Below, piece by piece: positions 44,307 through 53,998 of a stretch of 64,000 nucleotides of DNA; position 1 is the first letter of the stretch, and each line of letters begins with the position of its first letter. A program made the position numbers and the translations under genes. This DNA is from JAJDOD01 sp039024895 (GTDB lineage: Bacteria > Pseudomonadota > Alphaproteobacteria > Rhodobacterales > Rhodobacteraceae). The DNA is taken from the NCBI GenBank assembly GCA_039024895.1, contig JBCCPJ010000002.1, positions 186,001 to 250,000 on the forward strand, read 5' to 3'. Under the pieces are notes generated by a model. The model was given only the letters and a program-made list of their open reading frames with translations. It ran no database searches and had not been told where the DNA came from.

Positions 44307-46100
44307 TTGACGCGCATTGTGGTGACCGCGAGTTTTCTCTCGCTCTTTCTTCCGTTCAGTGCCCAGGCTCAAGAGGCGGCTGACGCCGTTGCGCCGGAGG
44401 ATCAAAGCGAGTTATCCGCATTCGACAACTTGTCCGATGCAGCGCAAGCAGCACTCGCCGCGAAGCAATCGGGCAACCCAACTCTCGCAGAGAATTGGAT
44501 GGTTGCTGCCGCTAACCCGCTTGCGGTCGAAGCGGGCGCCGAGGTCTTGCGCGCGGGCGGCACAGCGGCCGATGCGATGGTCGCCGTCCAAACGGTGCTT
44601 GGCCTTGTTGAACCGCAGTCCTCAGGCCTTGGTGGCGGCGCGTTTCTGGTTTGGTACGATGCAAAATCCGGGGAGGTCACCACGCTCGACGGTCGAGAAA
44701 CAGCGCCCTTGGACGTAACACCCACGCTGTTTCAAACGGACGAGGGGGAGCCGATGGGTTTCTGGGATGCCGTGATCGGCGGCCGTTCGGTTGGCACGCC
44801 GGGCACGCCCAAATTGCTGGAGGAGGTCCATGCCCGCTGGGGGCAAGCCCCTTGGCCGGGGCTGTTCGATCATGCAATTTCGCTGGCAGAAGACGGCTTC
44901 ACAGTCTCGGAGCGGCTGGCGAGTTCCATTTCGGGCGGTGCGGAGCGCCTTCGGACCTTCAAGGCAACCAGGGATTATTTCTTCCCTGGCGGCACGGCCC
45001 TAGCAGCGGGGGATGTCCTGACGAATGAGGACTACGCAAACACGCTGAGGCTCTTCGCGGCCCATGGGAGCGACGCCTTTTATACCGGGCCCATCGCCGA
45101 TGACATCGTGGCGACAGTCCGAACGGCAGCGGGCAATCCCGGGGTTCTGAGCAAAACCGATCTTGCAATTTACCGGATCGTCGAAAGGGAACCCGCCTGC
45201 GTAGAGTATCGGGATGTTGACGTATGCGGGATGGGTCCGCCCTCCTCCGGCGCCCTGACAGTCGGTCAAATTCTTGGGATGCTAAACCAATACGACCTAT
45301 CGGCCATGGGGTCCCAGGACCCGAACGCATGGCGCCTGATCGGCGACGCGTCAAGATTGGCTTTTGCCGACCGCGGCCGCTACATGGCTGACAGTGATTT
45401 TGTGCCGATGCCCACGACCGGCCTGATTGATCCCGCATATCTTGCCGAACGTGCGGCCCTCCTCGCTGGCGACTTGGCCTTGGCAGACGTCTCGCCCGGT
45501 TCACCAGAGTGGGATCACGCTGAGCTTTGGGCGGACGATGTCTCCCTTGAGTTTCCGTCCACCTCTCACATTTCAATTGTCGACCAGTATGGAAACGCGC
45601 TTTCGATGACCACAACCATCGAAAACGGGTTTGGTTCACGGCTCATGGTGCGCGGATTTTTGTTGAATAACGAGTTGACGGATTTTTCGTTTCGCACCCA
45701 TGTCGACGGCGTACCAATTGCCAACAGGATCGAGCCCGGAAAGAGACCACGGTCATCCATGGCGCCGACGATCGTTCTGCGCGATGGCACGCCCAGTCTC
45801 GTCATCGGCTCGCCCGGTGGCAGCAGGATCATCGGTTACGTTGCACAAGCGATTATCGCCCATATCGACTGGGGGATGGACGTCCAACAAGCGGTATCAA
45901 TGCCTCATCTGGTCAACCGATTTGGCACATTTGATCTGGAACAAGGGACCGATGCGGTTCAGCTTCAGGAGGCCTTCGGCGAAATGGGGTTTGAAGTCAA
46001 CGTGAGGGGTCTGAATTCCGGCCTTCACGCAATTGCGGTTTCTGGCAGCTTAAGCGGCGGTGCCGACCCCAGGCGCGAGGGCATTGCGCTAGGGGAGTAG
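44307..46100 (+). CDS. ggt: Gamma-glutamyltransferase (exported)
   Basis: A 597-residue Ntn-hydrolase precursor. TTG 44307 is chosen because TGGAGGG lies 8 bases before it and it gives a clean signal peptide (residues 1-18, then AQAQE). The large subunit contains GGTAADAMVAVQTVLGLVEP, SSGLGGGAFLVWYD and LDGRETAP. The autocatalytic cleavage region is FPSTSHISIVDQYGNALSMT: the Thr of STSH becomes the new N-terminus. SMAPTIVLRDGTPSLVIGSPGGSRI closes the small subunit. It acts in the periplasm on gamma-glutamyl compounds such as glutathione. A link to the glutamylamide ligases at 5-17 kb is possible but not shown by position. Confidence 0.9.
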   Translation: MTRIVVTASFLSLFLPFSAQAQEAADAVAPEDQSELSAFDNLSDAAQAALAAKQSGNPTLAENWMVAAANPLAVEAGAEVLRAGGTAADAMVAVQTVLGLVEPQSSGLGGGAFLVWYDAKSGEVTTLDGRETAPLDVTPTLFQTDEGEPMGFWDAVIGGRSVGTPGTPKLLEEVHARWGQAPWPGLFDHAISLAEDGFTVSERLASSISGGAERLRTFKATRDYFFPGGTALAAGDVLTNEDYANTLRLFAAHGSDAFYTGPIADDIVATVRTAAGNPGVLSKTDLAIYRIVEREPACVEYRDVDVCGMGPPSSGALTVGQILGMLNQYDLSAMGSQDPNAWRLIGDASRLAFADRGRYMADSDFVPMPTTGLIDPAYLAERAALLAGDLALADVSPGSPEWDHAELWADDVSLEFPSTSHISIVDQYGNALSMTTTIENGFGSRLMVRGFLLNNELTDFSFRTHVDGVPIANRIEPGKRPRSSMAPTIVLRDGTPSLVIGSPGGSRIIGYVAQAIIAHIDWGMDVQQAVSMPHLVNRFGTFDLEQGTDAVQLQEAFGEMGFEVNVRGLNSGLHAIAVSGSLSGGADPRREGIALGE

Positions 46101-46162
46101 GCATGGCGCTGTGCCAGTACCCTTGATGCGCCCTCGCCGTTACAAAATAGCAAATGACCGGC

Positions 46163-47182
46163 TTAAATCGTCCTGTCGAAGTACCACGCGGCGAGTGGCG
46201 CGCCGAGGATAACAACAAAAATACGCAGCACATGGTGGGCAACGACAAAGGCAACATCGGCGCCAACGATAAGGGCAAGTACCGTCAATTCTGCCTGCCC
46301 CCCTGGGGCGAAAGCCAGCAGCGCCTCCTGACCGGGGGCGAGGCCAAAAGCGTATATCCCCTCCACAAAGATCAGCGTGAGCACGATCAACACGCCGCAA
46401 AAACCCAGCCCGGCCAGTACATCGCGCCTAAGCTCAGCCGTTGTAATGCCTGCATATTTTGAGCCGATGGTCATACCGATGAAAAACTGCGCCGCCCAGA
46501 TGGCTTCAGCGGGCGGCCTGTTGTCGATCAGTCCAATCATCGCGGCACCGGCGGTCACCAGCAACGGCCCGAGGATTGAGGCACCGAACATGCCGATCCG
46601 CAACGCACCCCACCATCCAAGCACCGCACAAAGGACCATGAGCGCCAATTGAACCGGTGGCACTGTGGTCAAAGGTAGCCCAGGCGGGTTCGATAAATCA
46701 GCGTTCCAAATGCCCTTCAAGATGAACGGCAAAGCGACAACGATGACCATGACGCGCGTCGCATGGACCAGGGACAGCGTCCTGACATTGCCGCCCGCCT
46801 CCTCGCCAAAGACCAGCATGTCCTGCAAACCACCGGGCATGGTCGAATAGTAAGCTGTTGCGAAGTCATAGCCCCAGAGGCGCTGAAAGTAAGGCACGCC
46901 GCACACGCCGATAGCTATGACCATGATTGGGACCAGCAGCAAGGTCGGCCACATGGCAGGAAATGTTGCGATAACTGCCGGGGTCATGGTGGCCCCAACG
47001 GCCACGCCCAACACGGTGCGCATGGCATCGTTGAGAGGTTTGATCCCGCTCATGGGCACGCCCAACAACGCCGCGAGCAAACAAGCGAAGATCGGACCAA
47101 GCAGCCACGGCAATGGCAGGTTCAAGCCGATGAAGACAGCCACGCCGAGCGCGGCGGCAACAAAAGTGAACAGTGTTTTCAT
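46163..47182 (-). CDS. AbrB-family membrane protein (COG3180 type)
   Basis: A 339-residue hydrophobic protein with about eight to ten helices in two similar halves. Each half begins with a PWLLGPIFACLLAALLG-like segment and has conserved glycines (FSTMPGGLQDMLVFGEEAG; LAFAPGGQAELTVLALI). It was once called a putative ammonia monooxygenase, a name now thought wrong. Function unknown; transport is most likely. Its start overlaps the GntR regulator by 4 bases, so the two form an operon. Confidence 0.82.
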   Translation of the reverse strand: MKTLFTFVAAALGVAVFIGLNLPLPWLLGPIFACLLAALLGVPMSGIKPLNDAMRTVLGVAVGATMTPAVIATFPAMWPTLLLVPIMVIAIGVCGVPYFQRLWGYDFATAYYSTMPGGLQDMLVFGEEAGGNVRTLSLVHATRVMVIVVALPFILKGIWNADLSNPPGLPLTTVPPVQLALMVLCAVLGWWGALRIGMFGASILGPLLVTAGAAMIGLIDNRPPAEAIWAAQFFIGMTIGSKYAGITTAELRRDVLAGLGFCGVLIVLTLIFVEGIYAFGLAPGQEALLAFAPGGQAELTVLALIVGADVAFVVAHHVLRIFVVILGAPLAAWYFDRTI

Positions 47183-47814
47183 AGGGCAAGCGCTCCCAAG
47201 CGGACCCGAAGCGATGTTTGCAGATGTGCCTCGGCCGCGGCCCCTGCCGCCTCTGCATCCCGGGCATCAAGCGCCTCGATGATGGCGTTATGCTGTTGAA
47301 CCACGATGTCGATGCGTTCAGCATCTGTGAAGGTCGTGGGTCCCAGAAGCAAAAGCGCATTATTCAAACTACGGGCCGCGTGGAGCAAAAATCGGTTGCG
47401 ACACGCCAGGTAGAGACCCTGATGGAAGGCGTGGTTTATGGCGGCGGCTCGGGCGGGATTTGACGCTTCGCTCGCGATCTGCCGGTTGAGCCCCGCGAGT
47501 GCATCGAACTCCGCCTCAGACCCATGTTTTGCCGCCATCTCAGCCGCCGTCCGCTCGAGCACGCTGCGCATCTCGTAAAGCTCAACCACCTCTGGATGGG
47601 TCAACTGCCGGATAACGGCCCCGGCGCGTGGCCGGTGTTCAACAATGCCGTCAGCCTCCAACTTGCGCAGCGCTTCACGGACAGGGGTGCGAGAGAGCTT
47701 TAATCGCGCGCCAACTTCCTCCTCGCGCAACCGCGCGCCGGGGACGTAATCGCCTCGGCGGATTGCGTCTAAAACCGCATCATAGGCTGTCGCGCCGCTT
47801 GATCCCTGCTCCAT
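47179..47814 (-). CDS. GntR-family regulator, FCD (FadR) subfamily
   Basis: A 211-residue repressor. The winged helix-turn-helix occupies about residues 8-70 (PGARLREEEVGARLKLSRTPVREALRKLEADGIVE). The FCD ligand domain follows (YEMRSVLERTAAEMAAKHG, INHAFHQGLYLACRNRFLLH), with metal-ligand type residues. ATG 47814 is preferred over 47889, which would place the start inside the operator region. Divergent from kynU; a perfect palindrome of GntR type lies between them. It probably controls kynU and its own operon, perhaps with a kynurenine or anthranilate signal. Confidence 0.85.
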   Translation of the reverse strand: MEQGSSGATAYDAVLDAIRRGDYVPGARLREEEVGARLKLSRTPVREALRKLEADGIVEHRPRAGAVIRQLTHPEVVELYEMRSVLERTAAEMAAKHGSEAEFDALAGLNRQIASEASNPARAAAINHAFHQGLYLACRNRFLLHAARSLNNALLLLGPTTFTDAERIDIVVQQHNAIIEALDARDAEAAGAAAEAHLQTSLRVRLGALAL

Positions 47815-47914
47815 GCTACACCGGGTATTTTCAACAAGAGAACGGGGAGAGAGATAGAAGACTCCCCTTTTGAGGTTTGCGACGCCCAAAGATGGAAATT
47901 ACAAACATCCAATT

Positions 47915-47934
47915 TTGTATCCAAACGGATACAA
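47915..47934. promoter_or_regulatory. GntR-type palindromic operator between the GntR gene and kynU
   Basis: TTGTATCCAAACGGATACAA: perfect 8-base arms TTGTATCC and GGATACAA around AAAC. FCD-type GntR proteins bind such TTGTAT-N-ATACAA dyads. It lies 38 bases before the kynU start, well placed to block its promoter, and 100 bases before the GntR start. Confidence 0.78.
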
Positions 47935-47971
47935 TTTGTCGAGCCTACAGTTTTGGCGGTAAGGACAGCCC

Positions 47972-49159
47972 ATGACTTTGCCATTGAAACACCTGTTCAA
48001 TCTGCCCGATGGGGTCATCTACCTCGACGGCAATTCCCTTGGACCTCTGCCCAAGCATTTGCCGGATCGCCTCAACAATATGGTGACGACCGAATGGGGG
48101 GCGCATCTCATCACCGCGTGGAACATTGACGGTTGGATGGCGGCACCTACCGGCCTCGGCGATCGGATCGGCGCACTCATCGGTGCCGCCCCGGGCAGCA
48201 CCACGCTGGGCGACACACTGTCGATCAAAGTGTATCAGGCCTTGTCTGCGGCCCTCGAACTGCGCTCCGACCGCCGCGTGATCCTGTCCGACACCGGCAA
48301 CTTCCCGACAGACTTGTATATGGCGGAGGGTCTTATCCGGAGCCTTGACAAAGGGCACAGACTTGAAACGGTCGCCCCCAACACCATCGAACAGGCAATC
48401 ACCGAAGACACCGCTGCCGTCTTACTGACCGAGGTGGACTACCGCACCGGTCGGCGCCATGACATGGCACAGATAACACGCGCGGCCCATGCCATGGGTG
48501 CTGTGATGATCTGGGACCTTGCCCATTCAGCGGGGGCGGTGGATGTCGATTTTGTGGGCTCAAACGCCGAGTTTGCAGTTGGATGCACCTACAAATACCT
48601 CAATGCAGGCCCCGGTGCGCCTGCGTTCATCACCGTCCGGCCCGATTTGGTGGACCGCATTCAACCCGCGCTTGCGGGCTGGCTGGGCCACGAGGCACCA
48701 TTCGCCTTTGAGCCCCACTATCGACCGGGCGCGGGTATTGAACGTATGCGCGTTGGGACCCCACCGGTCTTGCAGATGGCGGCGCTCGATGCGGCCCTCG
48801 ATGTTTGGGAGGGGCTCGAGATGTCAGAGGTTCAGCGAGCTTCAATTGCGTTATCCGAACGTTTCATCGCCGAGGTGGAAGCCACATGCCCGGAGTTACG
48901 GCTGGCCAGCCCCCGAAATCCTAGCGAGCGGGGCAGTCACGTGTCTTTCCACTTCGAACATGGCTACGCCGCGATGCAAGCGCTGATCGCACGGGGTGTC
49001 ATCGGTGATTTCCGCGCCCCTGACATCATGCGTTTTGGGATCACGCCGCTATTTCTGGACGAAACTGACATCGTGGCGGCGGTCAAAGTTCTGTCGGACG
49101 TGCTTGCGCATCGGCAATGGGATCGGCCCGAGTATTTTCGAAAGGAAGCCGTGACCTGA
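47972..49159 (+). CDS. kynU: Kynureninase
   Basis: A 395-residue PLP enzyme of the class V fold that cleaves kynurenine to anthranilate and alanine. YLDGNSLGPLPKHLPDRL (17-34) is the family N-terminus. The PLP lysine is Lys208 in GCTYKYLNAGPGAPAF. IWDLAHSAGAVDVD at about 180-193 carries the Asp that pairs with PLP; GIERMRVGTPPVLQMAALDAAL and RFGITPLFLDETDI fit too. Other tryptophan-degradation genes are not visible in the window. Ends before a bidirectional terminator. Confidence 0.92.
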   Translation: MTLPLKHLFNLPDGVIYLDGNSLGPLPKHLPDRLNNMVTTEWGAHLITAWNIDGWMAAPTGLGDRIGALIGAAPGSTTLGDTLSIKVYQALSAALELRSDRRVILSDTGNFPTDLYMAEGLIRSLDKGHRLETVAPNTIEQAITEDTAAVLLTEVDYRTGRRHDMAQITRAAHAMGAVMIWDLAHSAGAVDVDFVGSNAEFAVGCTYKYLNAGPGAPAFITVRPDLVDRIQPALAGWLGHEAPFAFEPHYRPGAGIERMRVGTPPVLQMAALDAALDVWEGLEMSEVQRASIALSERFIAEVEATCPELRLASPRNPSERGSHVSFHFEHGYAAMQALIARGVIGDFRAPDIMRFGITPLFLDETDIVAAVKVLSDVLAHRQWDRPEYFRKEAVT

Positions 49160-49210
49160 AAGCTCTTCATCGATGCGCGCACACACGAAAAACCCTGCGG
49201 CCAAAGAAAA

Positions 49211-49246
49211 AGTGCCGGGCTGAGATCTCAGCCCGGCACTCGTTTT
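49211..49246. terminator. Bidirectional rho-independent terminator between kynU and katG
   Basis: A perfect 30-base palindrome (arms AGTGCCGGGCTGAGA and its complement) is followed by CGTTTTTT for kynU. Read the other way it is followed by TTTTTC for katG. GC-rich stem plus U-run on both sides serves both convergent genes. Confidence 0.9.
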
Positions 49247-49257
49247 TTAAAACCCGA

Positions 49258-51414
49258 TCAAGCGAGATCGTAACGATCTGCGTTCATCACCTTTGTCCAA
49301 GCCGCGATGAAGTCAGTATAGAACTTCGTTTCGGCATCGTCGGAGCCGTAAACTTCAACAAAGGCGCGCAACTGAGAGTTCGAACCAAAGACGAGATCAA
49401 CTTCGGTCGCGGTCCATTTCACAGCACCCGTCGCTCTGTCCCGTCCTTCAAACACACCGTCGTCCTTTGGCGCCCAAACGGTGCCCATGTCGAGGATGGC
49501 GGTAAAGAAGTCACGGCTCAGCGTCCCCGGATGATCGGTAAAGACACCGTGCGCCGTCGCCCCACATTCAAGCGTGCGCAAACCACCGACAAGAACCGTC
49601 ATCTCCGGCCCTGTAAGGCCAAGAAGCTGCGCCTTGTCGATAAGCAACTCTGCTGGCGAACGCTGGTCGTAAGTCTTGGAATTGACGTAGTTCCGGAACC
49701 CATCCGCCTGGGGCTCAAGCCATCCGATGCTCTCGACGTCTGTTTGCGCCGCAGTCGCATCGCCGCGCCCGCCGGTGAATGGGACGGTCAAGTCGTGACC
49801 TGCTGCCTCGGCCGCAAGTTCGATACCCACCGAACCAGCTAGGACGATTGCGTCGGCCATGGAGATGTCACCGCGGATCGCCTCAAGCGTTTGCAGGACT
49901 TTGCCGAGCTGATCCGGCTGGTTCGCTTCCCAGCTCCGCATCGGTTCAAGTTGAATACGGGCGCCGTTGGCGCCGCCGCGTTTGTCCGAACCACGGAAGG
50001 TCGAGGCAGATGCCCAGGCGGTGGAGACCATTTCCTGTATGGTCAGACCCGATGCCGCGATTTTATCCTTCAGGGTGGCTACATCCGCATCCGACGGCAT
50101 CGCACCTACCGGAATGGGGTCCTGCCAAACGAGTTCCTCCGATGGCACCATCGACCCCAGATACAGATCGCGCGGCCCCATGTCGCGATGGGTCAGCTTG
50201 TACCAGGCACGTGCGAACGCATCCGCAAACTTGTCCGGGTTCCCGTGGAAGTCACGGCTGATCTTCTCATAGGCCGGGTCCATCCGCATCGCCATATCAG
50301 CGGTTGTCATCATGATATGGGTTTTGCCAACACCATCGGCCGTCGGCGCCATATCCTCTTCCTTCAGACCTTTCGGCTGCCACTGGTTTGCACCGGCGGG
50401 GCTTTGGGTCAATTCCCAATCATAACCGAAGAGCACGTCAAAATAGGACATATCCCACTGGGTTGGTGTCGGTGTCCATGCGCCTTCAATGCCCGACGTG
50501 ATCGTGTCGACGCCACTGCCGGTACCATGGCCGTTCTTCCAGCCAAACCCCATCTGATGGAGCGGCGCGCCTTCCGGTTCGACCTCGACCAACGCGGCAT
50601 CGCCCGCGCCATGTGCCTTACCAAAGGTATGACCACCAGCCACGAGCGCGACAGTCTCCTCGTCATTCATAGCCATTCGGGCAAACGTATCCCGAATGTC
50701 ATATGCCGAGCCGAGGGGATCGGGGTTACCGTCCGGGCCTTCCGGGTTCACGTAGATCAGGCCCATCTGAACAGCGGCCAGCGGGTTGTCCATTTCGCGC
50801 TCGCCGGAATAACGGCTGTTCGGGTTATCCGATGTGGCCAACCATTCCGTCTCCGAGCCCCAGTATACGTCGTCTTCCGGCTCCCACACATCGGCACGCC
50901 CGCCAGCGAATCCGAAGGTCTTGAAGCCCATGGATTCCAACGCTGCGTTACCGGCGAGGATCATAAGGTCGGCCCAGGACAGGCTGCGACCGTATTTCTG
51001 TTTGATCGGCCAAAGAAGACGGCGCGCCTTGTCCAGGTTGCCGTTGTCCGGCCAGGAGTTAAGCGGTGCGAAGCGCTGCTGGCCCGCACCCGCGCCACCG
51101 CGGCCGTCTTGCACGCGGTATGTGCCTGCGGAGTGCCACGCCATGCGGATCATGAACGGGCCGTAGTGCCCATAGTCGGCCGGCCACCAATCCTGGCTGT
51201 CGGTCATCAACGCCTTCAGGTCGTCCATAACCTGATCAAGATCGAGCTTCTTGAACGCCTCCGCATAGCTGAAGTCGTCTCCCATTGGGTCAGGAGACGT
51301 ACCACCCTGATGCAACATCTTGAGATTAACTTGTTCCGGCCACCAAGCCTGGTTTTTGACTGTGCCGGTGTGCATCACAGGGCACTTGCCCTTGCTCTCG
51401 AAAGCTCCGTCCAT
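49258..51414 (-). CDS. katG: Catalase-peroxidase
   Basis: A 718-residue haem enzyme in two halves. The distal site MIRMAWHSAGTYR (about 86-98) carries Arg, Trp and His. The proximal His is in VALVAGGHTFGKAHG (about 255-270). The Trp-Tyr-Met crosslink partners are the Trp of AWHS, the Tyr of LIYVNPEGP, and a Met in FARMAMNDEE. The C-terminal half is the degenerate second domain. Divergent from oxyR, so induced by hydrogen peroxide. Start ATG with GGAGAAA just before. Confidence 0.95.
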   Translation of the reverse strand: MDGAFESKGKCPVMHTGTVKNQAWWPEQVNLKMLHQGGTSPDPMGDDFSYAEAFKKLDLDQVMDDLKALMTDSQDWWPADYGHYGPFMIRMAWHSAGTYRVQDGRGGAGAGQQRFAPLNSWPDNGNLDKARRLLWPIKQKYGRSLSWADLMILAGNAALESMGFKTFGFAGGRADVWEPEDDVYWGSETEWLATSDNPNSRYSGEREMDNPLAAVQMGLIYVNPEGPDGNPDPLGSAYDIRDTFARMAMNDEETVALVAGGHTFGKAHGAGDAALVEVEPEGAPLHQMGFGWKNGHGTGSGVDTITSGIEGAWTPTPTQWDMSYFDVLFGYDWELTQSPAGANQWQPKGLKEEDMAPTADGVGKTHIMMTTADMAMRMDPAYEKISRDFHGNPDKFADAFARAWYKLTHRDMGPRDLYLGSMVPSEELVWQDPIPVGAMPSDADVATLKDKIAASGLTIQEMVSTAWASASTFRGSDKRGGANGARIQLEPMRSWEANQPDQLGKVLQTLEAIRGDISMADAIVLAGSVGIELAAEAAGHDLTVPFTGGRGDATAAQTDVESIGWLEPQADGFRNYVNSKTYDQRSPAELLIDKAQLLGLTGPEMTVLVGGLRTLECGATAHGVFTDHPGTLSRDFFTAILDMGTVWAPKDDGVFEGRDRATGAVKWTATEVDLVFGSNSQLRAFVEVYGSDDAETKFYTDFIAAWTKVMNADRYDLA

Positions 51415-51511
51415 CTGTTTCTCCTTGGGACTTAACCTGGGGATGTCGCGCGGCTGACTTAGCCACGAATTGGAACTGTTCTAACAATTTCGCATTATCA
51501 GGGGAAGTTGA

Positions 51512-51543
51512 ATAATCTGATTATTAAGATAAGTAATTCTTAT
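51512..51543. promoter_or_regulatory. Putative OxyR binding region between katG and oxyR
   Basis: ATAATCTGATTAT, a 4-base link, then ATAAGTAATTCTTAT. These are two consecutive dyads with ATAA/TTAT arms, similar to the four-element OxyR consensus with ATAG/CTAT arms. The second dyad overlaps the oxyR start codon, which would allow autorepression. Confidence 0.45.
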
Positions 51544-52450
51544 GATTAACCTCACGCTGAAGCAACTCCGCTACTTTGACGCACTGGCGCGCCATGGGCA
51601 TTTCGGACGCGCGGCAGACACCTGCGCGATATCGCAACCGGCTTTGTCCATGCAGATCAAGGAACTGGAAGACGTGCTGGGCGCACAACTCTTTGAACGT
51701 AGCGCGCGGCACGTCCGCTTGACGCCCCTTGGCGAAGACCTCGGGGCCCGCGTGCGCGAAATCCTGCGGGCGGTGGACGAAATTGGCGATTTGGCGCGCG
51801 CGGCGGGAGACCGGCTCGTGGGGCGTATGCGCCTTGGTGTGATTCCCACAATCGCCCCGTATCTTTTGCCCCGAGTCATGCAGCGCGTCGCCGCTGACCA
51901 TCCGGAGCTGGAGCTCTATATTCGCGAAACCGTCACGCCAAAACTCTTGCAAGAACTTCTGGAAGGTCGATTGGACGCAGCTATTCTCGCGCTACCAATC
52001 TCAGAACCCACGCTTACAGAAGTCGCCCTGTTCGATGAGGATTTCGTGCTAATCCGACCCGGCGCAGATCGACACGCGCCCTTGCCAAGCAAAGAAGGTT
52101 TGCGTGAAATGCGTTTGCTCCTCCTCGAAGAAGGGCATTGCTTCCGCGATCAGGCGCTGTCTTTTTGCGAAATGGGCAGCAGTCGCCCACGGGAGATGCT
52201 TGACGGTTCCTCGCTCTCCACATTGGTGCAAATGGTGAATGCGGGAATTGGGGTGACACTTCTGCCGGAGATGGCGCTCAATGTAGAAACCCGCTCCGCC
52301 GACGTCTCCGTGCATCGGTTCGAGACATCGCAACCTTCCCGACAAATCGGGATGATTTGGCGCAGGTCCACACCTTTGGATGCGCAGCTCACGCAAATCG
52401 CAGAAATAGTACGCGAAGCAGGCGTAACTACGCTTTCTAAGCCGCCCTAA
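51542..52450 (+). CDS. oxyR: Hydrogen peroxide sensor regulator OxyR
   Basis: A 302-residue LysR-family regulator. The helix-turn-helix lies in residues 1-60 (LKQLRYFDALARHGHFGRAA, CAISQPALSMQIKELED). The redox pair is Cys200 and Cys209 in LEEGHCFRDQALSFCEMG, matching Cys199/Cys208 of E. coli OxyR. Its position divergent from katG confirms the role. No classical RBS lies before the ATG. Confidence 0.93.
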   Translation: MINLTLKQLRYFDALARHGHFGRAADTCAISQPALSMQIKELEDVLGAQLFERSARHVRLTPLGEDLGARVREILRAVDEIGDLARAAGDRLVGRMRLGVIPTIAPYLLPRVMQRVAADHPELELYIRETVTPKLLQELLEGRLDAAILALPISEPTLTEVALFDEDFVLIRPGADRHAPLPSKEGLREMRLLLLEEGHCFRDQALSFCEMGSSRPREMLDGSSLSTLVQMVNAGIGVTLLPEMALNVETRSADVSVHRFETSQPSRQIGMIWRRSTPLDAQLTQIAEIVREAGVTTLSKPP

Positions 52451-52456
52451 AGCCGC

Positions 52457-53656
52457 TCAAATGCGCTCTACCGCCACCGCGGTAGCTTCCCCGCCCCCGA
52501 TACAAATGGACGCCACGCCACGCTCAGCGTTACGAGCAGCCATTGCGCCGAGTAAGGTGACAAGGATACGCGCACCGGATGCGCCGATGGGATGCCCAAC
52601 CGCTACAGCCCCGCCGTGGACATTCAGCCTCTCGTGCTCAATCCCGAGTTCGCGCATGCAGGCCATAGGAACACAGGCGAAGGCCTCGTTGATTTCAAAG
52701 AGGTCGACGTCCTCGACCGACCATCCAGTGGTCTCAAACAGCCGCTCTTTCGCGTAGACCGGCGCCGTCGTGAACCATCCCGGTGCTCCGGCATAGGCCG
52801 CATGGCCCACAATGCGCATTAATGGCTGCAGACCCAACGCTTCGGCACGGCTGGCCCGCGCGAGCACCAGCGCCGCCGCCCCATCATTGATTGAAGAGGA
52901 AGAAGCTGCCGTAATCGTACCATCGTCCTTAAAAGCGGCTCGCAAGGTTGGTATCTTCTCAGGGTTAATCCGATCGGGGCCCTCGTCGCGCGCGACCACC
53001 GTATCGCCCTTTCGGCCTTTGACGGTAACTGGTGCAATCTCATTCTTAAACGGGCCGTCTGCCGCAGCTTGCGCCCGCCGCACACTCTCCATCGCAAAAC
53101 TGTCCTGAGCCTCGCGGGTGAATTGGTACTTTTCGGCACAATCCTCCCCGAACGTCCCCATGGAGCGCCGCGTGCCGTCGGGTGCCACATCGTAGGCGTC
53201 TTCCAAACCGTCGAGCATCATATGGTCCAAGACACGACTATGGCCGATCCGCGCCCCGCCCCGTCCTTGCGGCAAAAGATACGGCGCGCCTGTCATGCTC
53301 TCCATGCCACCTGCAACAACGACAGAGGCGGACCCGACAGAAATTGCGTCATAGGCCTGCATGACTGCTTTCATACCTGAACCGCACACCTTTGATATCG
53401 TGGTACACGGCACCGTTTGGGGCAGTCCGGCCGCCAAGGCAGCTTGACGCGCCGGGGCCTGACCAAGCCCAGCTGACAAGACGTTGCCCATGAGCACTTC
53501 ATCGACCGCGTCGGGAGCGACACCTGCACCCTCCACGGCGGCCCGGATCGCCACGCTCCCGAGTTCCGTCGCAGGCACAGCAGAAAGCGCCCCTTGAAAC
53601 GCGCCCAATGGCGTCCGTTTCGCGCTACAAATGACTACTGGGTCTGTTTCGTTCAT
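52457..53656 (-). CDS. Acetyl-CoA acetyltransferase (thiolase)
   Basis: A 399-residue thiolase. The nucleophile is Cys91 (SKVCGSGMKA). The catalytic His is in NVHGGAVAVGHPIGASGARI and the C-terminal Cys in SICIGGGEATA. AMESVRRAQAAADG and the family start PVVICSAKRTPLGAF also fit. Acts on acetoacetyl-CoA or longer 3-ketoacyl-CoAs. ATG 53656 preferred to 53668. Convergent with oxyR across 6 bases. Confidence 0.9.
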   Translation of the reverse strand: MNETDPVVICSAKRTPLGAFQGALSAVPATELGSVAIRAAVEGAGVAPDAVDEVLMGNVLSAGLGQAPARQAALAAGLPQTVPCTTISKVCGSGMKAVMQAYDAISVGSASVVVAGGMESMTGAPYLLPQGRGGARIGHSRVLDHMMLDGLEDAYDVAPDGTRRSMGTFGEDCAEKYQFTREAQDSFAMESVRRAQAAADGPFKNEIAPVTVKGRKGDTVVARDEGPDRINPEKIPTLRAAFKDDGTITAASSSSINDGAAALVLARASRAEALGLQPLMRIVGHAAYAGAPGWFTTAPVYAKERLFETTGWSVEDVDLFEINEAFACVPMACMRELGIEHERLNVHGGAVAVGHPIGASGARILVTLLGAMAARNAERGVASICIGGGEATAVAVERI

Positions 53657-53998
53657 GGGGATGCACATCTCTCTGTTCGCGTGCCATTCTCAAATGAGAG
53701 CCTAGTACATGCGGATGCTCATCGGAAGACAGGCGAAAAAATATCGCCCAAACGCAAATGACGGCTCCCACCCCTGGGAACCGCCATTCAGCAAGTGTGT
53801 GTGTGTGCGTGCAGACCATCAATTGACCTGCCCATTTGGTAAATAAAACCTGTGTGACTGAAATATGGCACGGTTGAACCTATTTCACGGTGTTTACGCG
53901 GCCATGACGGACATCGCCTAAGCCTTTCCAGCCCCTTCATCACAAGCATTTGAGATATAACGCTAAAATTTGGCTAAAATCGCTCACGACAAAAAATG
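53657..53998. other. Intergenic stretch with a short GT repeat
   Basis: About 340 bases without a gene. It has a dinucleotide run, AGTGTGTGTGTGTGCGTGC, around 53793-53811, a possible slippage site. A promoter for the thiolase gene must lie here. No RNA gene is evident. Confidence 0.5.

Noticed and set aside
53793..53811. GT dinucleotide run as a phase-variation switch
   Set aside because: It is short and 140 bases away from the nearest start codon, so there is no clear target gene.
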